A stretch of DNA of 64,000 bases from Lichenicoccus sp963693035 (GTDB lineage Bacteria > Pseudomonadota > Alphaproteobacteria > Acetobacterales > Acetobacteraceae): positions 186,001 to 250,000 of the forward strand of contig CAXMMQ010000007.1 in NCBI GenBank assembly GCA_963693035.2, written 5' to 3'. Shown in pieces: positions 39,735-48,324 of this stretch. Position numbers and translations under genes: made by a program. The notes below the pieces were generated by a model that worked only from the letters and a program-made list of their open reading frames with translations, was not told where the DNA came from and ran no database searches. Every line of letters begins with the position of its first letter. Position 1 is the stretch's first letter.

Positions 39735-40207
39735 AAATGATGCCCCAGGACTGTCAGCAGCATCGTAATGAAACCAGTGATGGCGGCGAGGAAGGTCGCG
39801 ACGTAGCCGAGGCTGACGAGGTTCTTGTTCCTTGCCAATGCGGCCTTCTTTGCCTGTTGCTTGCACCACTGCCATGTCAGTTCAAACTCTTCCGCATCCC
39901 TGGTCATCCTGCGCAGCAGATCAATCAACGCCGCGAAGTGTTCCTCATTGGCACCCGGATCGAACGCATCGCGCGAAGCATTCATTCCGATATTCTGCCA
40001 GCGCCGGATGATCTCCTTGGTGATCTGCTCCCGCGCCGCCGTGATCAGCGCTTCGATCTCGGAGCGGCTGAGGAACTGATTTTCCAGACGGAAATGCTTG
40101 AGGGCTTTCGCCAGCTCGACTTCACCCACGATCACGTCATATCCGGGCAGAATGGCCGGCTTGCGTCGGTGGCGCGGGCTGTCGTCGTCATCGTCAAGGT
40201 CGGGCAT
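39731..40207 (-). CDS. Hypothetical protein with C-terminal membrane helix (158 aa)
   Basis: Acidic start (MPDLDDDDDSPRHRRKPAIL), a helical middle (SRSEIEALITAAREQITKEI) and a C-terminal transmembrane segment (GYVATFLAAITGFITMLLTV). Coupled to the next membrane gene. Unknown. Confidence 0.5.
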   Translation of the reverse strand: MPDLDDDDDSPRHRRKPAILPGYDVIVGEVELAKALKHFRLENQFLSRSEIEALITAAREQITKEIIRRWQNIGMNASRDAFDPGANEEHFAALIDLLRRMTRDAEEFELTWQWCKQQAKKAALARNKNLVSLGYVATFLAAITGFITMLLTVLGHHL

Positions 40208-40274
40208 GCGGCGAACCCTTATCCGAGAGCCCGCTGGCGGTGCTCATCTCCACGTCAGGCCATCGGGATCCGGA

Positions 40275-40631
40275 TCAGTGCTCCTCCTCCGTCAAGAACA
40301 ACCATGTCGCTGCGCCGGCGGCCACGATGTAGGGCGCGCATCCCGTCTGGATCGGGTAGTGCGAGCTGAACAGCACTTCCAGCAGCAGAAGCCAGAGTGC
40401 CTGCAGGCCAGCCGCTCCACGGCGTATCGGGCTTGGGTGAAGGAACACCCCGGCGGTGGAGACCAGGGCTATAGCGGCGGATGCCGCGACCCAGCCCGAC
40501 GTGGGCATGATGTGCAGGAACGGCTTGTAGCCCGGGCCGGACTTCAGCACGTCATGCGGCTGGAGCAGGATGGCGGTCCAGAGCCAGTGCATGGCGCACA
40601 GCCCGTTCCGGACGACACGCCGCCCAGTCAT
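40275..40631 (-). CDS. Small polytopic membrane protein (118 aa)
   Basis: ATG 40631 gives MTGRRVVRNGLCAMHWLWTA and three to four hydrophobic helices (GWVAASAAIALVSTAGVFL; GLQALWLLLLEVLFSSHYPI; CAPYIVAAGAATWLFL). The longer open frame upstream is read-through of the fibre gene in another frame. It starts 14 bp after the fibre stop. Unknown function, possibly exclusion or lysis-related. Confidence 0.55.
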   Translation of the reverse strand: MTGRRVVRNGLCAMHWLWTAILLQPHDVLKSGPGYKPFLHIMPTSGWVAASAAIALVSTAGVFLHPSPIRRGAAGLQALWLLLLEVLFSSHYPIQTGCAPYIVAAGAATWLFLTEEEH

Positions 40632-40644
40632 TCGCGGCCATGCA

Positions 40645-41871
40645 TCAGGCCAGCCAGCGGTACAGCACGATGCCAGGTGCACCGCTGCCGCCCTGGTAGG
40701 TGTTGCCGGTGAATGCCGCGTCGTAGGCGCCGCCCCCGCCGGAGCCGTAGCCGGTCGCCGCGAGGCCGGCATGCGACCCTGCGCGACCGTTGCCACCGAA
40801 GAACCCGACGCCACCATTGCCGGCAAAGATGTTCCCGCCGGCCTGTCCGTCGGACCCCTGGCCGCCCATCTGGTTGATGATCGTGCCACCCACCGCATTG
40901 CCGCCGGCAGCCCCCGCCGACGTCGCCGTCGACGTGAAGCTCGCAAAGCCGCCACCCGTCGCCGACAGGAACACGCTGCCGCTTGTCGGCCCGAAGCTGG
41001 TCGTGCCACCCGCCACCTGCGCACTGCCACCGGCGCCGATCGTCGCGGTGTAGCTCGCTCCCGGCGTGACAGCATACTTGCCCCAGCCGAAACCGCCGGC
41101 ACCGCCGCCACCACCCGAGACCTGCGTCGAGCCGTTCGAGCTGCCCGTGGCCGCACAATCGCCACCACCACCGCCACCGCCGATCAGCTGCACCTCGACG
41201 TGGCCAGCCCACGCTGGCGCAATGACCGCCTGCGTCGTCAGCAACGGCGTAAAGGTCGTCGGCACGAGCTGTGGCAGCGTCGGGTAGAATGGCGGTGTCG
41301 CGGTCCCGCTCAGGTAGGCGATGTTCGTCGCAGCAACGGTCGTGTTGCCGCTCGGGACCAGCACGGTCGCGATCTGGACGCTGCTGGTTGGCACTGACGT
41401 GGCGATCCCGACCGCCAACGTCTTGGCACGCCGTGTCGGTAGCGTGGCGCCGGCATTACCCTGGCCGGCATAGGTCTGAGATGGGTTCGAAGCGTTGTAG
41501 AAGGGCAGCACGACAGGCGTGTCGTCGCCGGTCACCTGCGTCACGTAGACGTAGTAGGTCGTGTTCGTCGCCGGCACCGTTACCGTGGTCGCGGTATCCA
41601 GCAACCACTGCTGCACGGTCAGGTCGGCGTCGGCTGCCAGCGAGCCATAGGCGTTCGGGTCGGTGGCGGCGGTCTGTAGCACGGCGCCGGGCGCCACCGT
41701 CACGGTGAGGCCGCTGCTGCCGGGTGTCACCACCAGGCCGCTCGCCGCGGTGACGCCGAAACCGTGCGTGGCGCCGGCCAGCTGACCAAGGCCCTGCACA
41801 GCCCAACGTTCGGCATTCAGCAAGTCGGTGTCGAGCGGCACGGCGGCCGGGTACGGGATCAGGCGATGCAA
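40645..41871 (-). CDS. Tail fibre with glycine-rich tip (408 aa)
   Basis: N-terminal attachment part (MHRLIPYPAAVPLDTDLLNA), beta-rich shaft (VTPGSSGLTVTVAPGAVLQT) and a C-terminal domain of glycine-rich motifs (QLIGGGGGGGDCAATGSSNG; SGGGGGAGGFGWGKYAV; YGSGGGGAYDAAF) ending GAPGIVLYRWLA. The tip resembles polyglycine-sandwich adhesins of contractile phages. Follows tail protein I, as host-recognition genes do. Confidence 0.75.
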   Translation of the reverse strand: MHRLIPYPAAVPLDTDLLNAERWAVQGLGQLAGATHGFGVTAASGLVVTPGSSGLTVTVAPGAVLQTAATDPNAYGSLAADADLTVQQWLLDTATTVTVPATNTTYYVYVTQVTGDDTPVVLPFYNASNPSQTYAGQGNAGATLPTRRAKTLAVGIATSVPTSSVQIATVLVPSGNTTVAATNIAYLSGTATPPFYPTLPQLVPTTFTPLLTTQAVIAPAWAGHVEVQLIGGGGGGGDCAATGSSNGSTQVSGGGGGAGGFGWGKYAVTPGASYTATIGAGGSAQVAGGTTSFGPTSGSVFLSATGGGFASFTSTATSAGAAGGNAVGGTIINQMGGQGSDGQAGGNIFAGNGGVGFFGGNGRAGSHAGLAATGYGSGGGGAYDAAFTGNTYQGGSGAPGIVLYRWLA

Positions 41872-41886
41872 GCGTGTCTCCTGCCG

Positions 41887-42498
41887 TCAGGACGTCTTGA
41901 TGCGGATGCCGGCACCGATGCCGTCTGCCTTGGCCCCCAGCACAGCATTGGCGGTGGCGGTCAGGCTGCTGCCGACTGGCATCTCGACGAAGAACACGCC
42001 CGGCGTGCTAAGCGAGCCGTAGCGCAGGCCGGTGGTGCCGTAGCCATAGCCGCCGCCGGTCGCGGGCGTGCTTGTGCTGCCGTAGCCCTTGGTGTCGCTG
42101 GCGTTCAGCGGCTCGATGATGTTCGGCGTGTTACCAGTGGCGCTCGCGATGGCGGCCGATACGGCAGCCCGCGTGTTCTTCGGCGCGGTGAAGTCGGCGA
42201 GGATGCGAACCTTGAAGGCCGCATCGGTTTCGCCGGAGTTGCGCGGCAGAGTGCCACCGAACATGTCGGCCGAGAACATGTCGACGAAGGCACCGTTCAT
42301 AGTCGCCAGCCGCGTCTGCGCGCGAGTGTAGGCCAGCAGGCTGTACAGATAGGCCCAGGCATTGCCGAGGCCGAGCAGCAACGCGTCTAGTACCGGCGTC
42401 TGCGTCGTGCCACCGGACGCCGGCGGCGCCGGAAACCAGCCGAGCGGCAGGACGGCGCGCAGCCTTGTGGCGAAGTCGCTTTGGTCGCCGAGTGCCAT
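41887..42498 (-). CDS. Tail protein I-like baseplate wedge protein (203 aa)
   Basis: DFATRLRAVLPLGWFPAPPA, LLLGLGNAWAYLYSLLAYTR and LPRNSGETDAAFKVRILADF are like YmfQ/P2 gpI-type tail proteins that join baseplate to fibres. The C-terminal Gly-rich part ends GGGYGYGTTGLRYGS. Overlaps baseplate J by 1 bp (ATGA-type junction). Confidence 0.75.
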   Translation of the reverse strand: MALGDQSDFATRLRAVLPLGWFPAPPASGGTTQTPVLDALLLGLGNAWAYLYSLLAYTRAQTRLATMNGAFVDMFSADMFGGTLPRNSGETDAAFKVRILADFTAPKNTRAAVSAAIASATGNTPNIIEPLNASDTKGYGSTSTPATGGGYGYGTTGLRYGSLSTPGVFFVEMPVGSSLTATANAVLGAKADGIGAGIRIKTS

Positions 42499-43640
42499 CA
42501 GGCGTTTCCGCCGGTCACGGTCACGTTGATCGTGCCTGCGCGCACCGCTGTCTCACCGGTGCCGCCCAGGTTGGCCGTGCCGCCATTCAGCAGCACCGTC
42601 GGCACGCCGGTGACGTTGGCGCCGCCGACCGTGTAGGCAATGTAGGCCAGCCGCGAGTAGTCGTAGACCGCGCCGATCGCGGTGGCGTCGATGTCCGCGG
42701 TGATCGCGTTGGTGACGGCCGTCGAGATTGCGCTGTTGCTGCCGGGCGCCTGGATGGTGATGGCCATGGTGACGTTGGCCGTCACCAGGCTCGGACCCTG
42801 CACCGCAAAGCCAACGCCGCATGCGCGCACGGCGTTGATGGCGGCATAGACCGAGGCGATCAGGCTGGCTGGCGGGCTGCCGGTGCCGTTGTCGATGATC
42901 TCGGTGAAGTAGCCGCCGCGATAGTTGCCGCTCGGGTCGGTCTGGTCGGCGTTGGCGTACAGCAGCCCGGTCTGCAGGCTGGCGGCGGCCTGGTTCACGG
43001 CGGCCACGGTGCCGGACGCCAGCGTGGTGAAATAGCCGGCGAAGCGTACCCGCAGCGCGGCATCGGTCTCGGACGCACTGCCATTCACGAAGGGCAGCAG
43101 GTTGGTGACGGTGTCGATGCCGCTGATCGCGGTGCCGAGCAGGTTGATCGCACCCGCCGCCGCGTTGCCGGCGACACCGGTCGTCGTGCACTGCACGGTG
43201 ACCAGGATCGACGCCGTGCCCACCGGCCGCAGGTAGGCGTTCGAGCCGCTCGAGTACGCGGCCTGCGTGGTGTCGGCAACCACCGCGTAGATGATGCTGC
43301 CCATGCGAACGGTGGCGCCGACGGGCACAGTGGCCGAGGTCGAGCCCGGCGACAGGCTGGTCATCTGGATCGAGCCGGACGCCGCAACACCGGGCAGCCG
43401 GGTCAGGCCGTAGTCGGCGACGAAGCTGTCGACGTCGGTGCCGCTGGAACTCGCCAGCCGCGTCAGCGCCAGCACCTGCAGGATCAGGTATTGGATCCAC
43501 AGCGCGACCGCCGCATTGGCCTCGAGAATGGCGCGCACCACCGAGCCCACGGTCAGGTCGATCAGCGTGCTGCAGGCGCCCTGCACGGCCGCGGCGCTGT
43601 TGGTCACCAGCGTCGTGAAGCTTTGCAGCGATAGCGCCAT
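42498..43640 (-). CDS. Baseplate J/gp47-family protein (380 aa)
   Basis: Family landmarks: DLTVGSVVRAILEANAAVAL, RLASSSGTDVDSFVADYGLT, VPVGATVRMGSIIYAVVADT and the G.ASETDAALRVRFAGYF block (ETD..LR.R). This wedge protein of contractile tails follows the gp25-like gene, the normal order. Confidence 0.88.
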   Translation of the reverse strand: MALSLQSFTTLVTNSAAAVQGACSTLIDLTVGSVVRAILEANAAVALWIQYLILQVLALTRLASSSGTDVDSFVADYGLTRLPGVAASGSIQMTSLSPGSTSATVPVGATVRMGSIIYAVVADTTQAAYSSGSNAYLRPVGTASILVTVQCTTTGVAGNAAAGAINLLGTAISGIDTVTNLLPFVNGSASETDAALRVRFAGYFTTLASGTVAAVNQAAASLQTGLLYANADQTDPSGNYRGGYFTEIIDNGTGSPPASLIASVYAAINAVRACGVGFAVQGPSLVTANVTMAITIQAPGSNSAISTAVTNAITADIDATAIGAVYDYSRLAYIAYTVGGANVTGVPTVLLNGGTANLGGTGETAVRAGTINVTVTGGNA

Positions 43641-43655
43641 CCGGGTTCAGTCCGA

Positions 43656-44039
43656 TCAGCTCAGGGTCAGCACGAGGCTCGGCGGCAGTGACAGCGTGGT
43701 CACCAGGCCGCTGGCCGCGTCGGTGTAGGCGATCGTCAGCGACACGGTGCCGGTGTTGTTGGTCACCACGGTGACGGTGATCGGCTGTGTCTGGTCGACC
43801 GCCGTCTCCAGCGCCATCTGCGTGGTGACGATGCCCTGGATCTGACCCAGCGAGACCGGCGTGCCGATCATCGCCGGCAATCCGCCGCCATAGCCTGGCT
43901 GCCAGATGTAGGCGCCGAGGTTCGTCAGCAGCCGGCGCAGGATGCGCTGCTGGGTCCAGGTGTCAGTATCGACGGTGGCAAGGTCGCCAATGGTCGCGAC
44001 GGAGAGGTCGGAGCCGTACTGGTGCGCCAGATCCGGCAT
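43656..44039 (-). CDS. Baseplate gpW/gp25-like protein (127 aa)
   Basis: DTWTQQRILRRLLTNLGAYI and QPGYGGGLPAMIGTPVSLGQ correspond to the gp25/GPW core (lysozyme-like sheath initiator). Size and location between spike protein V and baseplate J agree. Confidence 0.8.
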   Translation of the reverse strand: MPDLAHQYGSDLSVATIGDLATVDTDTWTQQRILRRLLTNLGAYIWQPGYGGGLPAMIGTPVSLGQIQGIVTTQMALETAVDQTQPITVTVVTNNTGTVSLTIAYTDAASGLVTTLSLPPSLVLTLS

Positions 44040-44683
44040 CAGCCTTGGCCCTTAGTGGTCTGCGTCAGGCCGCCGCTGCCGGGCAGATAGCCGTGCGTGT
44101 GCGTCTCGAGCGTGACGCCGTTGGCCGAGACATCGCCGGTGCTGGTGATGCCGCCACCAGTCTGCTGCACGCCACCTGACGTCATCGTCCAGGTCATCCC
44201 GCCGATGGTGAACATGATCTGGCCGTTGGTGATCGCGACGGTCGTGGTGGTGCCGACGCCCGCGAAGAAGCCTTGCGGCTGGATGTGCAGGTAGGCCGGG
44301 TTGGTGGCGGCCGCCTGCCCGCTCGCCGTCGCCTGGCCGGCCAGCACCAGCAGCTCGCCGGGCTGAGCGGGCTGCCCGGTCACCGGCGAGACCGGCGGCG
44401 TCATCATGGTGTCGAACAGGCGGCCGACGATGACCGGGTGCTCGGCGTCGCCCTCGACGCTCTCGACCAGCACCTGGGTGCCAATTTCCGCCGGGCTGGC
44501 GATGCGCAGCCCGCTCGCCGCAAGGCCCGGGTCCGGCATCCAGCCGCTCTCGGTGCCCTCCGGCTGCAGCGTGACCTTGACGGCGTGGTTTACAGGATCG
44601 ACCGCCGAGACCAGAGCGTGCCGAGCCTTCCCGACGCCGGCGGCCGCGGCCTGCGCGTGCCGCTGCATCAACTGGTCAAGCAT
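44039..44683 (-). CDS. Baseplate spike protein, gpV-like (214 aa)
   Basis: An OB-fold part (HALVSAVDPVNHAVKVTLQP, RIASPAEIGTQVLVESVEGD, HPVIVGRLFD) followed by repeats and a C-terminal ETHTHGYLPGSGGLT, the metal-binding HxH tip typical of P2 gpV-type membrane-piercing spikes. Overlaps the hub gene end by 8-16 bp. Confidence 0.85.
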   Translation of the reverse strand: MLDQLMQRHAQAAAAGVGKARHALVSAVDPVNHAVKVTLQPEGTESGWMPDPGLAASGLRIASPAEIGTQVLVESVEGDAEHPVIVGRLFDTMMTPPVSPVTGQPAQPGELLVLAGQATASGQAAATNPAYLHIQPQGFFAGVGTTTTVAITNGQIMFTIGGMTWTMTSGGVQQTGGGITSTGDVSANGVTLETHTHGYLPGSGGLTQTTKGQG

Positions 44684-45792
44684 CGGGCAGCGTCCCGTCT
44701 GTATCGGCCGCCACGTCGTCGCGATTGCGCAGGGTGACGCTCTGGGTGAAGCCGTCCAGGCCGAAGCGCCGGGCGACGCTGTCGACCCGGTAGGTGGCGT
44801 CCCACGACGTGTTGGTGCCGATCAGCTGCACGCGCTGCCGCGGCGTCAGCGTGGTGTCGCCGGGCATCTCGTAGGTGACGGTGCGCTGGTGCGCGAGGAT
44901 CTCGGCGTAGAGCGCCTTGGCCGTCTTGTCGCAGTCGGCCTGCAGCAGGTGCGGCCCGCATGAAGGCGTATTTCTGCGTGTCCGGGTTGTTCGACTGCTT
45001 TGGCGGCCAGAGCCCGACATAGGCCTTGCGCTGCCGGCTGTCCCAGGAATGCACCTCGACCTGGATGCCTTTGGTCAGGCCGGCCAGGCGCTCGAGGTTG
45101 ATGGTCATCACCGGCGCCGTCGGCACAGGGCCCGACAGCCCGATCGGCAGCTGCACCGGCGTCGTGGTGTCGGACAGCTGCGGCTGAAAATATACCGTCG
45201 TGCCGGTGACGTAGAGGTCGTAGCTCTCGATGCGCGCCAGCCGCGTCATCAGGTCCCAGGCGGTGGTCTCGCGGGAGTGCGAGATCGCGCCGGCGCGCTT
45301 GTGCTCGATCTGGAAATACTGGCCGATCGGCGTGCTAGTCGCAGTCACGCTCGCGGTGAGCTGCACCGTGTTGGTGCCGTTCGCGGCGGTGACCAGCTTC
45401 TGCACCACCTCGCTCGACGTATTGTTCAGGAACGCATCGACGGTGGCCCTGTAGTCGACCAGCTTGGACGAGTAGTCCCGGCCCTCGACGCTCAGCGTGC
45501 GCCGGATCGGGTCCCAGCGTGTGGTGTCGATGGCGCCCTGGATCATCAGCGGCAGCGAGGAGACCGCGCCCTCGGCGGCACCCGGCGGCAGGAAGCCGAT
45601 CTGGATCTGTGCGTCGAGCGGCGCGGTGGCGGCCGGGTCGAACCAGGTGGCACCGGGCGGCGGCGCGATCTGCGCCGAAAAGGTGTCGCCACGCCCGAAA
45701 TTGTTGCTGTTGATCTCGCACGAGACCAGGCCGGGCTGCACCGTGCCTGCGATCAGGATCTGCGCCCGCGGCCGGGCGACCGAGCCGCTCAT
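44676..45792 (-). CDS. Baseplate hub protein (gp27/gpD-like), with single-base frameshift
   Basis: The first 280 codons from ATG 45792 (SVARPRAQILIAGTVQPGLV ... HSWDSRQRKAYVGLWPPK) and the last 90 (PHLLQADCDKTAKALYAEIL ... VARRFGLDGFTQSVTLRNRD) are in different frames. They join if one G is removed from ATGCGGGCCGC near 44957. The second part has the hub's LysM-like C-terminal pattern. Without correction the product has a nonsense tail of about 95 residues. Either the prophage is defective, or this is a sequencing error in a G run. Confidence 0.82.
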
Positions 45793-45989
45793 GTGGCCGG
45801 GATGCCGGCCTGCTGCGATGCGTCGACGCTCGGCAGCGTCAGGGTGACCGGCGCCGTCAGGCTGGCCAACCAGAAGTCGGTCAGGCCGTTTAGCGCGGCG
45901 ATGCGATAGGCCTGCGTCGCGTCACCGAGCTGCGCGGCCGCCACGTGAAACAGGCTCACGTCGGTGATGCTGACGGTCACGGTGGCCAT
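45789..45989 (-). CDS. Tail protein X-like LysM mini-protein (66 aa)
   Basis: VTVSITDVSLFHVAAAQLGD then ATQAYRIAALNGLTDFWLAS is the LysM-type pattern of small tail proteins (gpX), which cap the tube at the baseplate. Overlaps both neighbours by 1-4 bp. Confidence 0.68.
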   Translation of the reverse strand: MATVTVSITDVSLFHVAAAQLGDATQAYRIAALNGLTDFWLASLTAPVTLTLPSVDASQQAGIPAT

Positions 45990-46936
45990 CAGGCGTGGAT
46001 CACAGGCGCCGCTGGCGTGGCACCGTTTGCCAGCGCCGCATTGTCCAGCGTCCGGTTGACGTAGCCGCCGGTGGTCACAGCCGCCGCCAGTGCGCCGGCG
46101 TTTGCCGAAGCCGCGGCGAGTGATGGCGCATCCAAGACAAGGCTGCCCGACGGTGCCGCGGCGCTGATCCCGACCAGGTTGCTGCCGGCGCTGGAGATCG
46201 TCGACATCAGCGAGCTCCCGGCCGACTGCAGGTTGCCGACCAGCGACGCGGCGGCCGCCGGCGCGCTGGCAAGGTTCACACCTGCCGTTGCGACACCGCT
46301 GGCCAGCGTGAGACTGTCCTGCGCGTGGGCCAGGAAGCCGCCGGCGCCGACCAAGGTGGCGATCGGGGTGATCTGGCCGGCGACGCTGGTCACCTGCCCC
46401 AGGACGTTCTGCGCGTAGGCGGAAACGGATCCTAATGTTGCGGTGACCGAGGTGATGGCGCCAGCCAGGTCGGAGCCGACAAGGCTGGACAGTGACGACG
46501 AGGAGAGGCTGCTGCTGGTCGCGACCTGGGGCAAGATCTCAAGGACCAGGGTATACGGAAGCCAAGCGCCCTTCTGCTGATAGTCGTAAGAGAAGGCCAT
46601 CACCAAGACGCGCATGCTCAGGCCGGCAATGCCGAACTTCTGCGGCGCTCCCCCACGCCTCAGAGCCTCAACCTGTTGCGCACGGCTCTGCGCAGTCGGT
46701 CCTATGAAGCGACCACTAAGCGTCAATCGGTCAGGATCGTTTCCCATCGCCTGGATCACACGATCGCCCCCGGGGAGCTTGTGGACGACAAGTGTCTGCT
46801 CGCCACCGACGCGTAGCTGATCTGGAACCTCGAAGCCGGCGAAGGTCATGCTGCCCAGGGTCACAGGCGAAGAAGCGTTCGACCTGCCAAGAGAACCGAT
46901 AGCGGTTTCCAGGTTGAGCAGCAGACTTCCGGACAT
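45989..46936 (-). CDS. Baseplate/tail protein (315 aa)
   Basis: FEVPDQLRVGGEQTLVVHKL and PGGDRVIQAMGNDPDRLTLS then GRFIG are the pattern of tail-terminator or baseplate proteins in contractile phages (P.....GG...v...pGG.R.....G). The rest is long, Ala/Ser-rich and helical. First gene of the baseplate cluster after the interposed small-gene block. Confidence 0.65.
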   Translation of the reverse strand: MSGSLLLNLETAIGSLGRSNASSPVTLGSMTFAGFEVPDQLRVGGEQTLVVHKLPGGDRVIQAMGNDPDRLTLSGRFIGPTAQSRAQQVEALRRGGAPQKFGIAGLSMRVLVMAFSYDYQQKGAWLPYTLVLEILPQVATSSSLSSSSLSSLVGSDLAGAITSVTATLGSVSAYAQNVLGQVTSVAGQITPIATLVGAGGFLAHAQDSLTLASGVATAGVNLASAPAAAASLVGNLQSAGSSLMSTISSAGSNLVGISAAAPSGSLVLDAPSLAAASANAGALAAAVTTGGYVNRTLDNAALANGATPAAPVIHA

Positions 46937-46965
46937 ATGACCTCCTGCCGGAGGCCGCAGCGCGG

Positions 46966-47253
46966 CTACGGCGTGTACGGGTAGTGGATAGCGGTTGCCT
47001 GGGCCTGGAGGTCAGGTGCACCGTGCAGGTTCAATGGGATGAGGTGAGAGTTTGCCTCGGTCAGCGTGTGGTCGTCAGTGTATTTTGCACAGACGCTCGC
47101 TGCCATATCGAAAACGAGGTTCTGAGGAGCGGCCATTTGTGAGCGCATGCATTGAACGTCGCCTTCCCATGGACGTCGTCCCAGGTCGGCACATCCGTTC
47201 ACAAGAACTGGCAACGTGAAGCAGGCTGCTAACGCTAAAGATCTACTGACCAT
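46966..47253 (-). CDS. Small lipoprotein-like protein (95 aa)
   Basis: Signal sequence LALAACFTLPVLVNGCADLG with a lipobox-like LVNGC (Cys21). The mature part has two more Cys (DVQCMRSQM, AASVCAKY). Overlaps the upstream secreted-protein gene by 11 bp. Together they look like envelope cargo, perhaps superinfection exclusion. Confidence 0.5.
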   Translation of the reverse strand: MVSRSLALAACFTLPVLVNGCADLGRRPWEGDVQCMRSQMAAPQNLVFDMAASVCAKYTDDHTLTEANSHLIPLNLHGAPDLQAQATAIHYPYTP

Positions 47254-47494
47254 TGCGTGTCGCCCGATCGCCTTCCTTCACAGCGTCCCTTTCGCACTCG
47301 AATTGCCCATACTTGGTCCGGCCGTACCATCTCTCTCCAGAGTAGTGGTAGACGCCAGAGTTAGTGTTGACCCAGACGACTTGGTTTTTGTTACAGCTGA
47401 GACCGGTATCGACCTGAGCATACTGCTTGTGGTGACCTGCAAGAGCCACAGCAGGCCAAACCACGACTGCTATAACAACTGGAACGAGTTTCAT
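47243..47494 (-). CDS. Small secreted protein with VWVNTxSGVYH motif (83 aa)
   Basis: Signal peptide (LVPVVIAVVVWPAVALAG) followed by NKNQVVWVNTNSGVYHYSGE then RWYGRTKYGQFECERDAVKE, a short module seen in many proteobacterial secreted proteins, with the usual G.R.A.N tail. Function not known. Its GGAGG ribosome-binding site is base-paired in a hairpin (47500-47519), so translation may be conditional. Confidence 0.62.
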   Translation of the reverse strand: MKLVPVVIAVVVWPAVALAGHHKQYAQVDTGLSCNKNQVVWVNTNSGVYHYSGERWYGRTKYGQFECERDAVKEGDRATRNGQ

Positions 47495-47499
47495 TACGG

Positions 47500-47541
47500 C
47501 CTCCGCTCTATAACGGAGGTTTACATATCGTTAACGATATG
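47500..47541 (-). promoter_or_regulatory. Palindrome plus Shine-Dalgarno-sequestering hairpin
   Basis: CATATCGTTAACGATATG (47524-47541) is a perfect 18-bp palindrome. On the minus-strand transcript it is followed by CCTCCG-8-CGGAGG (47519-47500), in which the 3' arm contains the GGAGG site placed 5 nt before the ATG at 47494. A repressor operator next to an RNA element that hides the ribosome-binding site is a reasonable reading. Confidence 0.65.
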
Positions 47542-47847
47542 GACTGGGAAGGACAGTTTTACCTGCCCTTCCCTGAATATAGCCTGCCGCGACGTGCCGG
47601 GGCATGCCGCGCCTTGCCTAGCCATACCTCGCCAGCCACGCCCTACCGGGCCACACCTTGCCTCACCACGCCTAGCCGCGCCATGCCTGCCACGCCGTGC
47701 CTAGCCGCGCCTCACCCCACCGCGCCTTGCGTTGCCGCGCCACGCCTGCCGGGCCCCGACAAGCCTTGCCGTGCCGTGCCTAGCCTCGCCTGCCCCGTCA
47801 TAGTGCCGAACCGGGATGGCTCCCGGCTCAACCCAACGCCTTGAGCG
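47542..47847 (-). repeat. GGCNN pentanucleotide array (about 47582-47797)
   Basis: Over about 216 bp the minus strand has GGC every 5 bases with the other two bases variable (e.g. GGCAC GGCAA GGCTT; GGCGC GGCTA GGCAC), roughly 43 units with some slips. No gene is coded. It lies just after the stop of the gene at 47848 and before the palindrome at 47524. Not a CRISPR array: no spacers. Confidence 0.85.
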
Positions 47848-48324
47848 TCAGCCTAGCTTCTGCCTCTTCTCGTCGATGACGGCGTGTATCTCCGCCAACT
47901 CCGAGTAGGCCGCATATCGCGCCCGCCAAGCCTGCAGCTCCTGCCAAGCCCTGGCAAGGACTTGGCGCCGTAATTCTGCATCCGACATCGCCGCGCCGAG
48001 AGACGTGTAGCCGGTTGTCTCGGCCTGCTGCACCGATACAAAAGCCCGCACTTCGCGCTGCACACCCTTGGGTGCCACCTTCACGACCAGCGCGCCAACC
48101 AGATAGCGCGCTTGGTCCTCGCGATGACGTTCCGCCGCAATACTGTCATCCCACTCGAAAGCGGGATGCAGCACGCTTGCCTCGTTGCGGGCAGCATCGA
48201 CCACCTGAGCCGGCGTCAGCTGGCCGTTGGCCCGCTTTCGAAGAGTCTCGATCTCCTCGCCGGCATACTGCGGATCGACGCTGAAGCGGGCGCCCTGACG
48301 CCACTGATAGGTCATACCGTGCAT
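47848..48324 (-). CDS. Hypothetical phage protein next to GGCNN array (158 aa)
   Basis: ATG 48324 shares a base with the stop of the previous gene (TGATG). MHGMTYQWRQGARFSVDPQY then AGEEIETLRKRANGQLTPAQ and WDDSIAAERHREDQARYLVG; ends with a long charged helix (AELRRQVLARAWQELQAWRA). Unassigned. The pair with 48324-48929 is conserved-looking and probably early-type (recombination or replication) rather than structural. Confidence 0.6.
   Translation of the reverse strand: MHGMTYQWRQGARFSVDPQYAGEEIETLRKRANGQLTPAQVVDAARNEASVLHPAFEWDDSIAAERHREDQARYLVGALVVKVAPKGVQREVRAFVSVQQAETTGYTSLGAAMSDAELRRQVLARAWQELQAWRARYAAYSELAEIHAVIDEKRQKLG

Noticed and set aside
42465..43634. A 389-codon plus-strand frame over the baseplate J gene
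   Set aside because: Antisense to a clear baseplate gene; composition (Gly/Arg/Ala/Asp) is that of a GC-rich shadow frame.
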